This document shows, piece after piece, positions 5,085 to 5,167 of a stretch of DNA of 5,167 bases; positions within the stretch are counted from its first letter, which is position 1; every line of letters begins with the position of its first letter. Position numbers and translations under genes: made by a program. This stretch comes from Spirochaetia bacterium (lineage in GTDB: Bacteria > Spirochaetota > UBA4802 > UBA5550). The notes below the pieces were generated by a model that had not been told where the DNA came from, searched no databases, and saw nothing but the letters and a program-made list of their open reading frames with translations. The stretch spans positions 1 to 5,167 of the forward strand of contig JAITPE010000038.1 of NCBI GenBank assembly GCA_031289575.1. The letters are read 5' to 3'.

Positions 5085-5167
5085 ATGTTAAACAGCTTCG
5101 ACGAACGAATCAACAGGGATGAACGCGACGGGGAGGTAATCATCAACTACGCCCGCATTGCCTTAGC
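5085..5167 (+). CDS. Next operon gene, N-terminal 27 codons only (unidentified product)
   Basis: An ATG 1 nt after the MCP stop, with an excellent SD, opens a frame to the window edge. The visible residues begin MLNSFDERINRDERDG and continue into EVIINYARIALA. The first 16 are highly charged and hydrophilic; the last part turns hydrophobic and could be the start of a membrane helix. It does not look like a CheA Hpt domain, a CheY receiver or a CheW start. A membrane-anchored signalling enzyme, such as a nucleotide cyclase or other output protein, is conceivable from the context and the charged-then-hydrophobic N-terminus, but nothing here proves it. Confidence 0.8.
   Translation, partial: MLNSFDERINRDERDGEVIINYARIAL

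Noticed and set aside
1..5167. Mobile element, CRISPR array, tRNA or integration site
   Set aside because: No transposase or integrase motifs, no spaced repeat array, no tRNA-like cloverleaf and no terminal repeats were seen; coding composition is even across the operon.

Overview
The window holds most of a compact, co-directional chemotaxis signalling operon on the + strand: two small divergent CheW-type coupling proteins, the methylesterase CheB, a methyltransferase CheR with a C-terminal TPR-like extension, a two-TM methyl-accepting chemotaxis protein (MCP), and the first 27 codons of a further gene. Junctions are very tight (1, 5, 3, -4 and 1 nt), so one polycistronic transcript is the natural reading. 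No cheA or cheY is in the window. They may lie downstream, or the module may feed a CheA/CheY pair encoded elsewhere.

Source: a Gram-negative-type motile bacterium with roughly balanced base composition in coding DNA and a strongly A/T-rich intergenic region. The MCP signalling domain (QTKLIAFNAALEA tip, EGNKN block, long NLADMINRID helix) and the two divergent CheW proteins remind me of treponemal spirochaetes. That assignment is from memory of family style and is moderate-to-low confidence.

Layout. 1-43: start of a divergent minus-strand gene (METRVRNMSSKITT...), with its own SD and a TTGACA/TATTAT promoter. 44-353: about 310 nt of A/T-rich divergent control region. It holds two opposed sigma70-like promoters, each overlapped by its own inverted repeat (66-95 and 298-318), a tandem T7 repeat (158-176) and a perfect 14-bp hairpin (179-210). 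354-818: CheW-like protein 1. 820-1263: CheW-like protein 2, more divergent. 1269-2273: CheB. 2277-3701: CheR-TPR. 3698-5083: MCP. 5085-5167: N-terminus of an unidentified protein behind a very strong SD.

How they work together (inference from family roles): the MCP would form a membrane array with the CheW-like adaptors and a CheA kinase. CheR would methylate glutamates in the MCP cytoplasmic helices using SAM, and phospho-CheB would remove these methyl groups, giving adaptation. The operon therefore looks like a receptor-plus-adaptation-plus-adaptor cassette. The least ordinary parts are the two CheW-like proteins lacking the canonical NLRG receptor/kinase loop, the altered and slightly enlarged MCP hairpin tip, and the symmetrical operator-like dyads over both divergent promoters.
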